Source of the DNA: Rhizomys pruinosus
Taxonomy: Eukaryota > Chordata > Mammalia > Rodentia > Spalacidae
Assembly (NCBI GenBank): GCA_009823505.1
Contig: VZQC01013995.1
Span: 1,228,974-1,292,973 of the forward strand
Direction of reading: 5' to 3'
Length of the DNA: 64,000 nucleotides
The notes under the pieces are model-generated. The model saw only the letters and a list, made by a program, of their open reading frames with translations. It made no database searches and was not told the origin of the DNA. The position numbers and the translations under genes were made by a program. Positions within the stretch are counted from its first letter, which is position 1. The number at the start of each line of letters is the position of its first letter. Positions 40,855-51,785 of this stretch are shown here, in pieces.

Positions 40855-41742
40855 TCAATGGAATTTTTTCATTTTTATAATGCTTTTATTGAAATTTTGT
40901 GTATTTCAGACATCATTTCTCAGTTCAGTTTAGACATATTCCCCTTTCCCTTCCCCCCACCCCACCCCAGATCATGCGCTCTTACCATAACTGTCATGCA
41001 TCTTTCTCTCAGTCTTTTTTTATGTTTAGGAATTCACCTTTTCCTCCTTTAATTTTATATTACTCTAAAATATGAATACATACTTCCCACTCATATACAG
41101 TAATTACAGAGTCTGAAAGTAAGTGGTGGATCAGTTCTAGAGCCCATTAAGACATTTACATTATAACAACATAGTTGCTTTCAGATAAACAGAAATATAA
41201 CAATAATGTTGATCAGCTTGCCTTTCAACTGGGGATTTGGTGTTAGCATCCACAAATGAGGAAACCATTTGCTGTTTGTTTTTCTGGGACTGTGTTACTT
41301 CACTTAGCAGAATGGCTTGAGTTCCATCCATTTACCTGCAAAGTTCATGATGTCATCTTTCTTTACCACTGAGTAGTACTCCATTGTGTACATGTATTAC
41401 ATTTTTGTCATCCACTCTTCAGTTGAGGGGCATTTGGGTTGGTTCCAGCTCTTCGCTATTGTGAAGAGAGCTGCAATAAACATGGATGTACATGTATCTT
41501 TGTGGTGGGATGCATCTTGTGAGTATATACCCAGGAGTGGTATGGCTAGGTCAGGTGGCAGGCTCAATATGAGTCTTTTAAGGGTTCTCCACACTGCTTT
41601 CCATAATGGTTGTACAAGTTTACATTCCCACCAGTAGTGGATGAGGGTTCCCCTTTCCCCACAACCTTTCCAGCATTTGGCGTCTTTTGTTTTCTTGATC
41701 TTAGCCAGGAGTATTGGAATGAGATGATATCTGAGAATGGTT
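40855..41742 (-). mobile_element. 5'-truncated L1, ORF2 C-terminus and 3' UTR
   Basis: Reverse L1. From right to left it holds the ORF2 C-terminal region with the Cys-rich motif [31 protein letters not shown] and IPLLGIYSQDASHHKDTCTSMF in one open frame (41397-41807). The 3' UTR follows, with tatgaatacatacttcccac, a G-rich polypurine tract (reverse of 40949-40970) and a tail. The insertion is moderately young, as the C-terminal frame is still intact. Confidence 0.9.
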
Positions 41743-41857
41743 TCCTTGAGAAAAAGAAAGAAAACAAAAATAAAACTCATTACAAAACTTGCAGTTGTTA
41801 AAACCATTATGAAGAGAATGAGGAATTTTTTGGTGTGATGAATGTATTTTTACATCT

Positions 41858-42007
41858 TGAGTGGTGTGGTGCCTTTAATCCCAGCACTTGGGAAGCAGAA
41901 GCAGGCAGATCTCTGTGAGTTCAAGGCCAGCCTGGTGTACAAAGCGAATTCTAGAACAGCTGAGACTAAAAAGGAGAGAAACCCTGTCTCAAAAAGACCA
42001 AAAAAAC
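41858..42007 (+). mobile_element. B1 SINE
   Basis: Forward B1 with a shortened 5' end (gagtggtgtggtgcctttaa) and a typical body and tail (ccctgtctcaaaaagaccaa). Confidence 0.9.
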
Positions 42008-42219
42008 TGTCAATGTAAAATATGCTTAAGATATATGTTACAGCAGAGATTCCTACCAGGAAATACCACACATGTGGTGTCCTGCCCCTCCTGTCCCCAG
42101 TTTTCCAAGGCAAATCAAAGAATGGACTTTCCAATCTTAGTTTTGGGGAGACTAGCCAGTTTACTCAGGCTTGTATACAGAGTGAGTGGGTGAGGGCAGA
42201 TTAGACCTACAAGATTATT

Positions 42220-42221
<2 letters not shown>

Positions 42222-42288
<67 letters not shown>

Positions 42289-42318
42289 ACTCTCTCTCTC
42301 TCTCTCTTTCCCTCTCTC
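42222..42318. repeat. Compound (CT)n(CA)n(TC)n microsatellite
   Basis: CT run 42222-42264, then CA run to 42290, then TC run to 42318. The purine/pyrimidine asymmetry makes it prone to length change. Confidence 0.97.
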
Positions 42319-42428
42319 ATACATCCTACATTCAGGGCCACAACCCCTGGCTCCCCTCAACATGGCACTGGTGAGAGAGAGCAAAAACTGCCCTCCTTCC
42401 TGGTGAGCACCCGGTTCCCAGCAAGCAT

Positions 42429-42494
42429 CTTATGCATGCATGGCTACTGAGTCTTCAACACCTTATGCATGCATGGCTACTGAGTCTTCAACAC
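42429..42494. repeat. 33-bp tandem duplication
   Basis: cttatgcatgcatggctact...tcttcaacac occurs twice in tandem with no difference, starting at 42429 and 42462. Confidence 0.95.
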
Positions 42495-43127
42495 CGCCCC
42501 CCTATGTAAACAGGAGGGGTTTCCAGAGCTACGTCTCTACAGCTAGCATCTCTGCAGCTAGTGGTGTGTTTGATATTCAGGAACAGTCCTAACAAGGAAG
42601 CAAATTTAAATTCTCCCATACTCTACCCATCTTCTTGGCCCTTACTATTTGTAAGAGGCCTCCTCTTCCACAACAGTCCCTTGGAACTATCTGGCTATGG
42701 GAGAGGAAGCAGGACTGAAAAAATGGCCACTGGAGCTTGCATCTGACCCCAGTGCACACACCATTCTCCAGAGAAGGGAATACTTACTAAAACAATGATT
42801 TTTTTTTTCTGTTTCTAAATTTAAAGGCATAACCAGGCTGCAAGGGCAACAAATAGAAACCATTGGCTAAATCTCTACCTACCTTTCAGGGTAGTGATAC
42901 ACAGAGGTCTTATTTTAGGCTAGGGTAAATCTCTGTGCTTCTTTATAATTGTGTTTTAGGGTCCAGAAAGTTAGTGATATTTGTGCCACATAAGCATCCA
43001 GGTATGCATTGAAACTGCTCTTACTGTAGGGTCCTAAGCCCACCTGTGTCAGGGATATTCCAGGAAACCAAATGAGGTAGAAATTCCAAGAAAGTTGCTG
43101 CAATATTGTGCAATCATACTTCTACTG
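42495..43127. other. No recognised feature
   Basis: About 630 bases without an assigned repeat or gene. Confidence 0.4.
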
Positions 43128-43400
43128 ATATCTGTCACAAGCCTCAGTTTATCTCGAGATGCTTTTACTGATACCAGCCACAGATACACCTACGCTCTTG
43201 TCCCTCATCTCCTCTCCCCCACCTCCTTGTAAACTCACTTCATGTGCTTGGTATAAAACTGCCATTCTGGGGACATTCTAACACTGGTCATCCAATTCCC
43301 GCCACAGGCAGGCCAGATGCCATGCCTGAAATAAACCTGACTTCCTTTTCATCAGAGTCCTGACATTTTCTCCTCTCCTCACAGAGTCTCCCCACAAAAT
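43128..43400 (+). mobile_element. Possible LTR fragment
   Basis: A TATAAAA-type box (ggtataaaactgcc at about 43250) precedes a polyadenylation signal (gaaataaacctgacttcc at about 43329) by about 80 bases. This spacing is seen in LTRs. No terminal TG/CA pair or site duplication was found, so this remains a guess. Confidence 0.35.
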
Positions 43401-45372
43401 GAACCTAATACTTATGTTCTAATCTGAGCTTTTTTCTTCCAGTACGAGTTGGGCATTATCCTAGTATTCTGATTGCTCTATGGTTAACTACTGCAACACA
43501 TACCTATGTGTACATACATTCTGTCACTCATGGTCTCCAGAGGACAAACAGTATTTGACAGACACAATACAAATGATCCTTCTAAGAAGGAAAAGGTAAT
43601 AATTCTCCAAATTTCCATAATTTACAAGGTCACATCTCACACAATGGAGTTAATATAGCACATTATTATGCAAAGCAGTGTTTGTTCTTTCTTTTATACC
43701 CTTCTCTCAAATTGTAACTCCTCGAGCCTGCCAAGAATAAGAAATGGCCCATTACTAAGCCATACACCTCTTAATGACCACTCTGTTAGCTACACTAAGA
43801 CCTGGTTGAAGCTTGAAATTACCTCTTAAAATTTTCCTATTAGGTATCAGACAAAGGCCATGCTTCTCCCGGTTTTCAGTTTAGGAAAGAAGCCATCAGT
43901 GCCTGGGAACTAGAAATGAGCATGGTCAGATTTACATTCTTATCTAAATTTTCTCTGTGTTAACTAGAATGTGGATGGGAAGGAGTAGTAGAGTACCTCC
44001 CAGAAAAACAGAAGATGCACATTCACACATTGATGTCCTTAATTTTCAGGTGAAATAGTGTGGAAGGAAATAAATGAAAATTACACCGAGAAGGAGGTAT
44101 TTTTAAAAAGTCATAGGATTCCATGAATTTGGTTAGGATGATCTTCTAGAAGGAAATGTATTAAGATGAAATAGCACTTTCCAAAAAAATCAACAAATAG
44201 TATAAGAATTTAAAACCTGGACAAAGTAATGGATTTTTCTCATAATTTTCTAAAGGTATGCTACTTTGAAAAAAATCCCAAATTTTGCCTGTGATCCTGC
44301 TCAGTTCAAAAGCATTAGATCAAATTGATACATCTGGATTAACTATTTGGCTTTTGTTTAAAAATTAAATCAAAAATGGCAATTCAGGACCAACACCACA
44401 CCTCAAATACTATTCCTTACTAATGAGATTTCAACTTTCCTGACACTAAATTTGCGTAGAGGTGTCAAATCATTATAATAACTGCAGGTTGGCCCCAGCT
44501 AAAATAACATCTCAGCAGCCTGCCAGTGGCATCTATTCAAGTGCACACCCACTGCTGGAATAGACATACAGTTGCAGCACCAGAAAATTATTAGACTATA
44601 TTTCTTGGTGCCAAACATTGCAGTATAAAAATTAACCTTTGACCAGAATAATTATTTTTCCACTTTCTGGATGTCTATGTCAGTTAAATATTTTCAGATC
44701 AATGCAACCATATGTGCACCTGTAACACTGGAGAAATTATTCCTTCTTTGCAAAATAACCCTTTAGTCTCACAAAAAGCATGTTTTGCCTTCCAGCTCAG
44801 AAGCATGGTGGACAGCTGAGTATTTGAGTGTCCATAACATATTAAACAGTCCAGAAATGTTTATCTATTTGCATCATATTAAGATATCACTTTGAAACAC
44901 TTGACACAGTTGATTCACATCTACAGTCCTCTTCGAAGTCTTTTCAATTTTCTCAGGATTGTCAAGATCAATACTTTTCTCTGAACCATATATCTTCGTG
45001 GCAGTAATTAGCTTTTGTAGAATCATAGTTAGAGAAATAGGTTTCTACAGAGAAGAATGAGTTCTTATGTATACAGAAACAATTTCTAGAGGAAAATGGC
45101 ACAGAGTGGGCTGCTGATTTTTAGATAATGTGGGACAGTATCAATACTAAATGGCCTATTATGGTAATCTTTTGTAGAAACGTAATTTATACCTAATGCT
45201 ACAATGTTCAGGCTTTACAATGATTCCAATTTACTGGCAACCTATTTATTCTACAAAATCCTCTTTAAAAACTATGTCATATTTTCTATCAAATACATGT
45301 TGTAATACAAATGTTCTCTTCTTAAAGGAGATCCTAACGAAACAATACAAAGTCATATATAAAAATAAAAAT
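43401..45372. other. Apparently low-copy DNA
   Basis: Nearly 2 kb with no repeat I recognise and no open frame of note. It is the longest apparently repeat-poor stretch in the window and a reasonable place to look for conserved non-coding sequence. Confidence 0.45.
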
Positions 45373-45515
45373 CTTGTTAGGCATGGTGGCTCATGCCTGT
45401 AAAACCAGGAAGTCTGATGGCTAAGGCAGGAGCATTACAAGTTCAAGGCCTGCCTCGGTGACACAGTGAGTCTCTGTTAGCTTAAGGAATTTAGTAAATT
45501 CTTGTCTCCAAACAA
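45373..45515 (+). mobile_element. Old B1-related (proto-B1) SINE
   Basis: gttaggcatggtggctcatg, aggcaggagcattacaagtt and cctcggtgacacagtgagtc form a diverged 7SL-derived monomer. Confidence 0.65.
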
Positions 45516-45540
45516 CAAATAAAATATGCAGAAAATATTA

Positions 45541-45615
45541 CGTACTTAGTGCTAGAGTACTCGCCTAGTTCCTAGCATGAGTGCAGGCCTAATTTCAATT
45601 CCTACTACCTCCTAA
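45541..45615 (+). mobile_element. ID-type SINE, diverged
   Basis: acttagtgctagagtactcg, cctagcatgagtgcaggcct and aatttcaattcctactacct follow the order of the BC1/ID head. Confidence 0.6.
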
Positions 45616-45929
45616 ACATTGAATCATGAATTAAAATACTTTATTATGGAAAATATACTATAATGTGAATTCTGAATTAAGATAATGGCTAATCAATTTC
45701 TCCAGGTGCTAAAGATAATGAAAGAAAAATAGTTTTTATAAAAATAGTTAATTCTTGAGTACTTTACTAATCTAAATTGTAACACAAAGCACAGAAACAT
45801 AAAACATTTGGTATATTAATGGAATGCTATGCATTGTTCAATTCATATGTTTGATACATGCATATATTTAAATTTTTAAACATATTTCAAGTAGATATCC
45901 TTTATTTGTGGTGAAAACTTTCTTTTTTC
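45616..45929. other. AT-rich, no recognised feature
   Basis: About 300 AT-rich bases without an assigned element. Confidence 0.4.
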
Positions 45930-46262
45930 TAAAGCCAATTTTTATTGAAGCTTTGTGCATTTCATACAAATTTTCAAACCAAATCTAGACCTGTGCCCCC
46001 CTACCAGCCCCCCAACCCACCAGAGCTCATGCATTCTGCCAAACATGTTTTTCATCTTTTTCTCACTCTCTCTTGATGCAGAAGTTCACTGTTTCCAGCC
46101 GAAGTTCACCGTGTCAGTCAGTTCTTTGACCCAGTCTCTTTGTTGTTTTTTGTTTGTTTTTTTAATTGACCCAGTATTTTTGTTGTTGTTGTTATTGTTA
46201 TTCTTTCTGATACGCATCACTCCAAAATATGCATATATGCACGCCACATATAACATAGGTTT
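45930..46262 (-). mobile_element. L1 3'-UTR, reverse
   Basis: Starts with the tail (aatttttattgaagctttgt on this strand), then a C-rich tract at 45997-46022, then catgcattctgcc and catctttttctcactctc. This is the same UTR type as at 61085-61285. The middle is expanded by T/G-rich simple sequence. Confidence 0.75.
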
Positions 46263-46590
46263 TTAGCATCAGCATTATTTTTTTTCTTTATTAGGCTGAA
46301 AAACGTCATGTTTGAAGGCTCCTTCTTGGCATGCCCAAACCACCATCAGTTCTGCCTTTGTGCTCCACACTTGGGTTTTCCCTCCCATGGTCACCAAATG
46401 AGTTCCAGTAAGCACTATGTCCTGTCTTGATCTTCCTGTACTGGTCTCCATGATATAGCCTGGGTAGTCCAACAATGGCAGTCTATAGTCTGAAGAGGCT
46501 GAAACCCCAGTTGTACCTCAGTTCACAAGTTGGGTGTCTCAGCAGCCCCCATCTGGCACTGAAAGTTTGGAGGATTCTTGGAGACACATG
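46263..46590 (-). mobile_element. 330-bp dispersed repeat, copy 2
   Basis: Reverse copy of the repeat at 36655. In sense order it ends gcctaataaagaaaaaaaat, a polyadenylation-type signal followed by an A-rich tail, so it was RNA-copied. A 66-codon frame (46275-46475) is only partly maintained in copy 1. The family is unknown to me. Confidence 0.75.
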
Positions 46591-46596
46591 AGTCTC

Positions 46597-47045
46597 CAAG
46601 AGCTGGAACCAACCCAAATGCTCCTCAACTGATGAGTGGATAACAAAAATGTGGTATATTTACACAATGGAGTTCTATGCAGTGGTAAAGAAAGATGACA
46701 TCATCAACTTTGCAAGTATAGATGGAACTCAAAGCCATTATGCTAAGTGAAGTAATACAGTCCCCGAAAAACAAATGGGGAATGGTTTCCCTCATTTGTG
46801 GATGCTAGCACCTAATTCCCCAGTTGAAAGGCAAGCTGAGCATTGTTATTGTTATGTTTCTTTTTATCTTAAAACAACTGTGCTATTATGATGTGAATCT
46901 CTTAATGGGCCCTAGAATTAACATACCACTTATTTTCAGACATCGTAATTACCATATATGGGTGGAAGGTATGTATTCATATTTTAGAGTAATATAAAAT
47001 TAAAGGGAAAATGTGAATTCTTAAACATATTTTGGAACTAACATA
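46597..47045 (+). mobile_element. L1 ORF2 end and 3' UTR
   Basis: Forward L1 3' end: ctggaaccaacccaaatgct, ttacacaatggagttctatg, a 3' UTR with tattcatattttagagtaat. It matches, in opposite orientation, 41040-41470. Confidence 0.88.
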
Positions 47046-47214
47046 GAAAAGACAGTGAGAAATGCCACTTAAAATAAGCCTTTAAACATAAAAAATACAA
47101 ATTTTTAATTGATAACTTTCTCTAATGGCAACCACAGACATAAAGATTAGAGGTGTCTCTATTGATGGTGCTTGTTTAATTAGATCTTGTTTAATTAGAT
47201 CTCTGTATTGGTTA

Positions 47215-47565
47215 TTTTTATGTTTCTGTGATAAAATAACATGACCAAGACAGCTTATAAAAGGAAGTTTACAGTTTCAGAAGGGTAAGCATCTTCACTG
47301 CAAGGGAGACATGTTAGGAAACAGCTAAAATGGAATTCTGAAAGCTCACATCTTGAAGTACACACAGGAAGCAGAGAAAGCAAATTATGTGTGGGCTAAG
47401 GTTATGAACTCTCAAATCCAGTGACCTGCTTCCTCTAGGAAAGTTCCATATCCTAAAGTCTCCATGACCTTCTCCAAACAGCATTATCACCCAGGAACCA
47501 AGTATTTAAAGACTTGAGCCTATGGGGGACATTTCTCTTCCAATCTACTATAATCACCTATGGGG
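47215..47565 (+). mobile_element. Rodent DNA-transposon-like repeat
   Basis: The block tttctgtgataaaataacat, then gaccaagacagcttataaaa at the start, and agcctatgggggacatttct at the end, match a common rodent repeat that I associate with the URR1/hAT-like group from memory. Confidence 0.5.
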
Positions 47566-48240
47566 GGAAAAAAAAAACTATGAACACCACAAGTCAGCTA
47601 AAAAAGCCCTTGTGACCTCACTTCCTAGAATCAGCATCATACATAAATCATATCATGACCACTGAACATGAGAACTTGATGCAGAGATACCTCAATAATT
47701 TCTAGAATCTTTTTGTAATCTTTAAAACAAAAAGAGGCTAAAGATATATTTCCAAAAGTGAGGAAGTAAGGCCAAAATCTATAAAGGGACATTATTGTTT
47801 ACTAGATTATTGAATGTTCATAGACTTTGTGACCATTTCAGAAAGGATTAAATTTAAACATTTCCTCACAAACTTGTCTTCCATTCTGCTTTGAACCATG
47901 TGTATTTTAAGGGAATTTTAATATTCATGTCTTAGGTTTCTGTTTCTGATTACACACAATTCATCAAGATCTTGCTCCTCACAAGCTATTTAATACTCAG
48001 GAAGTCATTTAAGTCATTTTAGAATCTTCCCAAAATCTAGCAGTGGGTTGTGCTTATAAATGACATGCAAACCTGCAACATTTGCCTTTCATTTAAATCT
48101 AAATTCAGAAATGTAAGGATTTGGAAATATGAAGCAAAGAATATCTGTTCTCTCTCAAAAGGAAGAGTCTAAAGCAATATCACCCAAGTGTGCTCCATGA
48201 TAGTCCCATCTGGACATGGTGTGTGAAATCTAGTGTGTCT
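47566..48240. other. No recognised feature
   Basis: About 670 bases with no assigned element. Confidence 0.4.
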
Positions 48241-48284
48241 CCCAGTGTTTGTGTTTGTAATTGCATGTGCACGCATGCGTGTGC

Positions 48285-48285
<1 letters not shown>

Positions 48286-48317
<32 letters not shown>

Positions 48318-48345
48318 ATATGCTATGTGCTATGTGCTATGTTCT
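48286..48345. repeat. (GT)n followed by TGCTATG heptamer repeats
   Basis: A GT run (48286-48315) passes into four imperfect copies of a heptamer (tgctatgtgctatg). Confidence 0.93.
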
Positions 48346-48379
48346 ATGTGCTGCTCTGTGTGGGTGTGTAAACATGTTT

Positions 48380-48558
48380 GTCTATATGTGCGTATAGGTG
48401 AGACAAGGTCTCTCGCTGGGATTTGGGGCTGATCCCTTAGGATCTGCTTCCCCAGTACAAGGATTATAGGCATATGACACAATGCCTGGCTTTTTATGTG
48501 GGTGTTAGGATATTTATAAGAGAAGCACTTTACCAACTGAGATATCTTGTAGCCCTTT
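48380..48558 (-). mobile_element. B4-type SINE
   Basis: Reverse element whose tail is the preceding GT tract. The B1-like part (gagacaaggtctctcgctgg, caaggattataggcatatga) is followed by the tRNA-like head (taagagaagcactttaccaa, ctgagatatcttgtagccc). Confidence 0.7.
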
Positions 48559-49021
48559 GAATCTTATATTATGCATACATTATCTTTTGTTTTTGCTGTC
48601 TTCCGCCTTTACTGGAAACACTTGATTTAAGAATAAGGTGACCTATGAGGTCATAGAACTAAGGTTTGAGTGTTGATTTCCCAACACATTTGATCCTGAA
48701 GAAAGCATCGAACATTACCTATTTGATATTTGATAGTTCACAAATATCAAACACATCAATAGTGATAAAAAGGCTTCAGCATTTCTTATAATATACTAAA
48801 TACTAGTCCCAAGTAATTGCCATTTTCTAATAAATCTATAGTTTGGTTTATGTACAGTTATAGTTTCAGCAAGTATTTTATATTTATTGTCTCAACAAAG
48901 GAAAATATTCCTTAATCTCCTGTACAACCCTGGGTTGTATAAGAATTGGACTCAGATGTTTGTTAATTGGGTGTACATGGATACTTCTTTTTATTGCCTA
49001 TTGTTTACTAACTGGCCAAAT
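48559..49021. other. No recognised feature
   Basis: About 460 bases between SINE and retrocopy without an assigned element. Confidence 0.4.
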
Positions 49022-49036
49022 AAAATATTAAGAAAG

Positions 49037-51410
49037 TCTCTCCAGACAGTGGAGGCCATGCAGCTTCACCGTTAGTCTGAGCAAAGAATTGTCTGCACCA
49101 GAAGATGAGGTTAGAGAGGACTGGGAGACACTTGGCTGCGTTAAGTCGAAGTGAAGAGTGTGAAAATGCAGAGCAATAAAACCTTTAGCCTGGAGAAGCA
49201 GAATCATACTCCAAGAAAGCATCAACATCACCACCAGCAGCAGCCACCACCACCACCAATACCTGCAAATGGGCAACAGGCCAGCAGTCAAAATGAAGGC
49301 ATGACTGAAGAATTTTAGGAAACCAGGAAAGAAGACTTTCGCCCAACGTAGTCGTGTCTTTGTTGGCAATCTGCCCCCTGACATCACTGAGGAGGAAATG
49401 AGGAAACTTTTTGAGAAATATGGGAAAGCAGGCGAAGTTTTCATTCATAAGGATAAAGGTTTTGGCTTTATCCGCTTGGAAACACGAACCGAAACAGGTG
49501 AGTGTGCGCTTTGCTTGTCATAGCGCATCCCTCACAGTTCGCAACCTTCCTCAGTACGTGTCCAGTGAACTGCTGGAGGAAGCCTTTTCTGTGTTTGGCC
49601 ATGTGGAGAGGGCCGTAGTCATCGTGGATGACCGAGGAAGGCCCTCAGGAAAAGTCATCGTTGAGTTCTCAGGGAAGCCAGCTGGTTGGAAAGCTCTGGA
49701 CAGATGCAGTGAAGGCTCCTTCTTGCTAACCACATTTCTTCGGCCTGGCCTGTTACTGTAGAGCCCATGGAGCAGTTAGAGGATGAAGAGGGACTTCCAG
49801 AGAAGCTGGTTATAAAAACCCAGCAATTTCACAAGGAACGAGAGCAGCCACTCAGGTTTGCACAACCTGGTTCCTTTGAGTATGAATATGCTGTGCGCTG
49901 GAAGGCACTCATTGAGATGGAGAAGCAGCAGCAGGACCAAGCGGACCGCAGCATCAAGGAGGCTCATTAAAAGCTGGAGATGGAGATGGAAGCTGCTCGT
50001 GAGCACCAGGTCATGCAAATGAGGCAGGATTTGGTGAGCACCAGGTCATGCAAATGAGGCAGGATTTGATGAGGCGCCAAGAACTTCGTAGAATGGAAGA
50101 GCTGCATAACCAAGAGGTTCAAAAAACGAAAGCAGCTAGAGCTCAGGCAGGAGGAGGAGCACAGGCGCCCTGAAAAAGAAATGCAGAGGCATCAGGAAGA
50201 GATGATGTGGCGACAGCAGGAGGGATTCAAAGGAACCTTTCCTGATGCGAGGTAGCGAGAGATATGGATGAGCCAAATGGCTATGGGAGGTGCTATAGGC
50301 ATAAGCAATAGAAGTGCCATGCCCCCTGCTCCTGTGCCAGCTGGTGCCTCAGCTCCTCCAGGACCTGCCACCATGATGCCAGATGGAACCTTGGGATTGA
50401 CCCCACCAACAACTGAACGTTTTGGCCAAGCTGCTACAATGGAAGGAATTGGAGCACTTGGTGGAACTCCTCTTTTGTTCAACCGTGCAGCTCCTGGAGC
50501 TGAATTTGCTCCAAACAAACACCGCCACTAATAATAAACTTGCAGTGTCTAGTTTCCCAGAACCCTTTGAAAGGACCCTTTATGCTAGAATTCTACCCTG
50601 GAAATGTGTTAGGGATTCCTCCCAATAGTTAGATCTTCCCTGCCTGTGCTACTCTAAGGAGTATGCTTGGAGGCATAGGGCAAGGGAGGGGTGGTATTTA
50701 TCAAGTTCTGTGATATATTGCTTAATCATTTATGTGTGGTACATTTTTAAAGTATCACATGATTGTTGAGGATTTGGGAATCAGCAGAGTGGACTCTGTG
50801 CCCCATTAATCTTGATCATTCCGTATCTGTTTGTCTGTCCCCCTCCACCTCCCACCATGTATAATTGCTTTCTTATCCTTACTCCCCTCAACCCTGGAGA
50901 CGCTACCACAAACCACAGAAAGCAAACTCCCCTCACTGACCTAGCCGCATTCCTCTCATTTACTCCCAGGTGAGAATTCAGACATGTCCACAGAGGTTAC
51001 AAAATATGTATGGTTCTGTCATATCTCACATTACCCCATCAGGTCCTAAGGAAGACATTTTCTTAGATATTTTCGTTTTAGTATAACCTAAAAAGTTATG
51101 TGTTAACTTGCCTCCATCTTTTTCTTGGTAAAAAAAAAAAAACAAAAAACACCCAACAATGACCTTTTGTGTCTTGATGTCATTGTTCACAGCTTTTCAT
51201 GATAGGCTTAGTACAATCTTAAGAATATGGTTGCTGGATGCTAAAGGTCTGACAGTAGCTCTTAGTGTTGCCTTGCTTAGGTAGTTAACACCGTGCATTT
51301 TTTTATTGGTGTATCATGTTTGATTTGTTCCTGATACCCTAAATTTGGAGTTTTTTTCTGAAAAATGGAGCAGTATTGCAGCATCACTTATTAAAATACA
51401 TTTTCCTTTA
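49037..51410 (+). pseudogene. Nono: Processed pseudogene of NONO (p54nrb)
   Basis: An intronless copy of the NONO mRNA, a DBHS-family RNA-binding protein of nuclear paraspeckles. The 5' UTR runs from 49037, the coding part from the ATG at 49166 to a stop at 50529-50531, and about 880 bases of 3' UTR follow. Recognisable in order are the His/Gln/Pro-rich start ([22 protein letters not shown]), RRM1 ([20 protein letters not shown]), RRM2 ([20 protein letters not shown]), the NOPS part ([20 protein letters not shown]), the coiled coil, and the tail ([16 protein letters not shown]). Damage includes a loss near 49305 leading to a stop, about 46 bases lost near 49490, a stop at 49968, a 35-bp tandem duplication (49999-50068) and a changed C-terminus. 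A direct repeat AAAATATTAA (49022-49031, 51411-51420) flanks it. Confidence 0.96.
49999..50068 (+). repeat. 35-bp tandem duplication inside the NONO pseudogene
   Basis: gtgagcaccaggtcatgcaa...gcaggatttg occurs twice (49999-50033 and 50034-50068) without difference. The parent protein has this coiled-coil segment once. Confidence 0.95.
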
Positions 51411-51546
51411 AAAATATTAAAAAAAGAAAAACTATTTCTTAAAGCATGGAAAAGTGATGGTTTTACTTAACACACACATTTCTTTCTCTTGATGCTAATA
51501 TGGAATGTAAGTATCATAATTTTGTTTTGTTAAATACTGTATTGTG

Positions 51547-51771
51547 GGGATCTAGAGAGATGGCTCACTGGTTAAGAGGACTCTTGCAGAGGACCCTAGT
51601 CTGATTTCCAGCACCCACATGGCAGCTAACAACCATCTGTAACTCTAGTTCCAGAGGAATCAATGTATTCTTCTGATCTCCATGAGCATTGTGCTATATG
51701 GGTTCACTTACTTGCATGTAGGCAATACACTCATATATGTAGGATAAAAATGATAAATAAAATATTTTAAA
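51547..51771 (+). mobile_element. B2 SINE with TSD
   Basis: Forward B2 (gatctagagagatggctcac, gatttccagcacccacatgg). The duplication AATACTGTATTGTG / AATACTCCATTGTG lies at 51533-51546 and 51772-51785, with two mismatches. It inserted just downstream of the NONO retrocopy. Confidence 0.9.
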
Positions 51772-51785
51772 AATACTCCATTGTG

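Noticed and set aside
42186..42406. Low-complexity open frames rich in Ser/Leu or His/Thr
   Set aside because: They are translations of the CT/CA microsatellite. The same applies to frames at 8911-9165, 27588-27776, 29738-29941, 37021-37239, 48190-48432, 59161-59433 and 63704-63913.
43128..43400. Firm call of a retroviral LTR
   Set aside because: It has a TATA-like box and a polyadenylation signal, but no terminal dinucleotides, site duplication or second copy. I kept it only as a low-confidence feature.
49411..50531. NONO-like open frames as a functional gene
   Set aside because: The reading frame is broken by stops at about 49317 and 49968, a 46-base loss and a 35-bp duplication, and there are no introns. 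It is a processed pseudogene.
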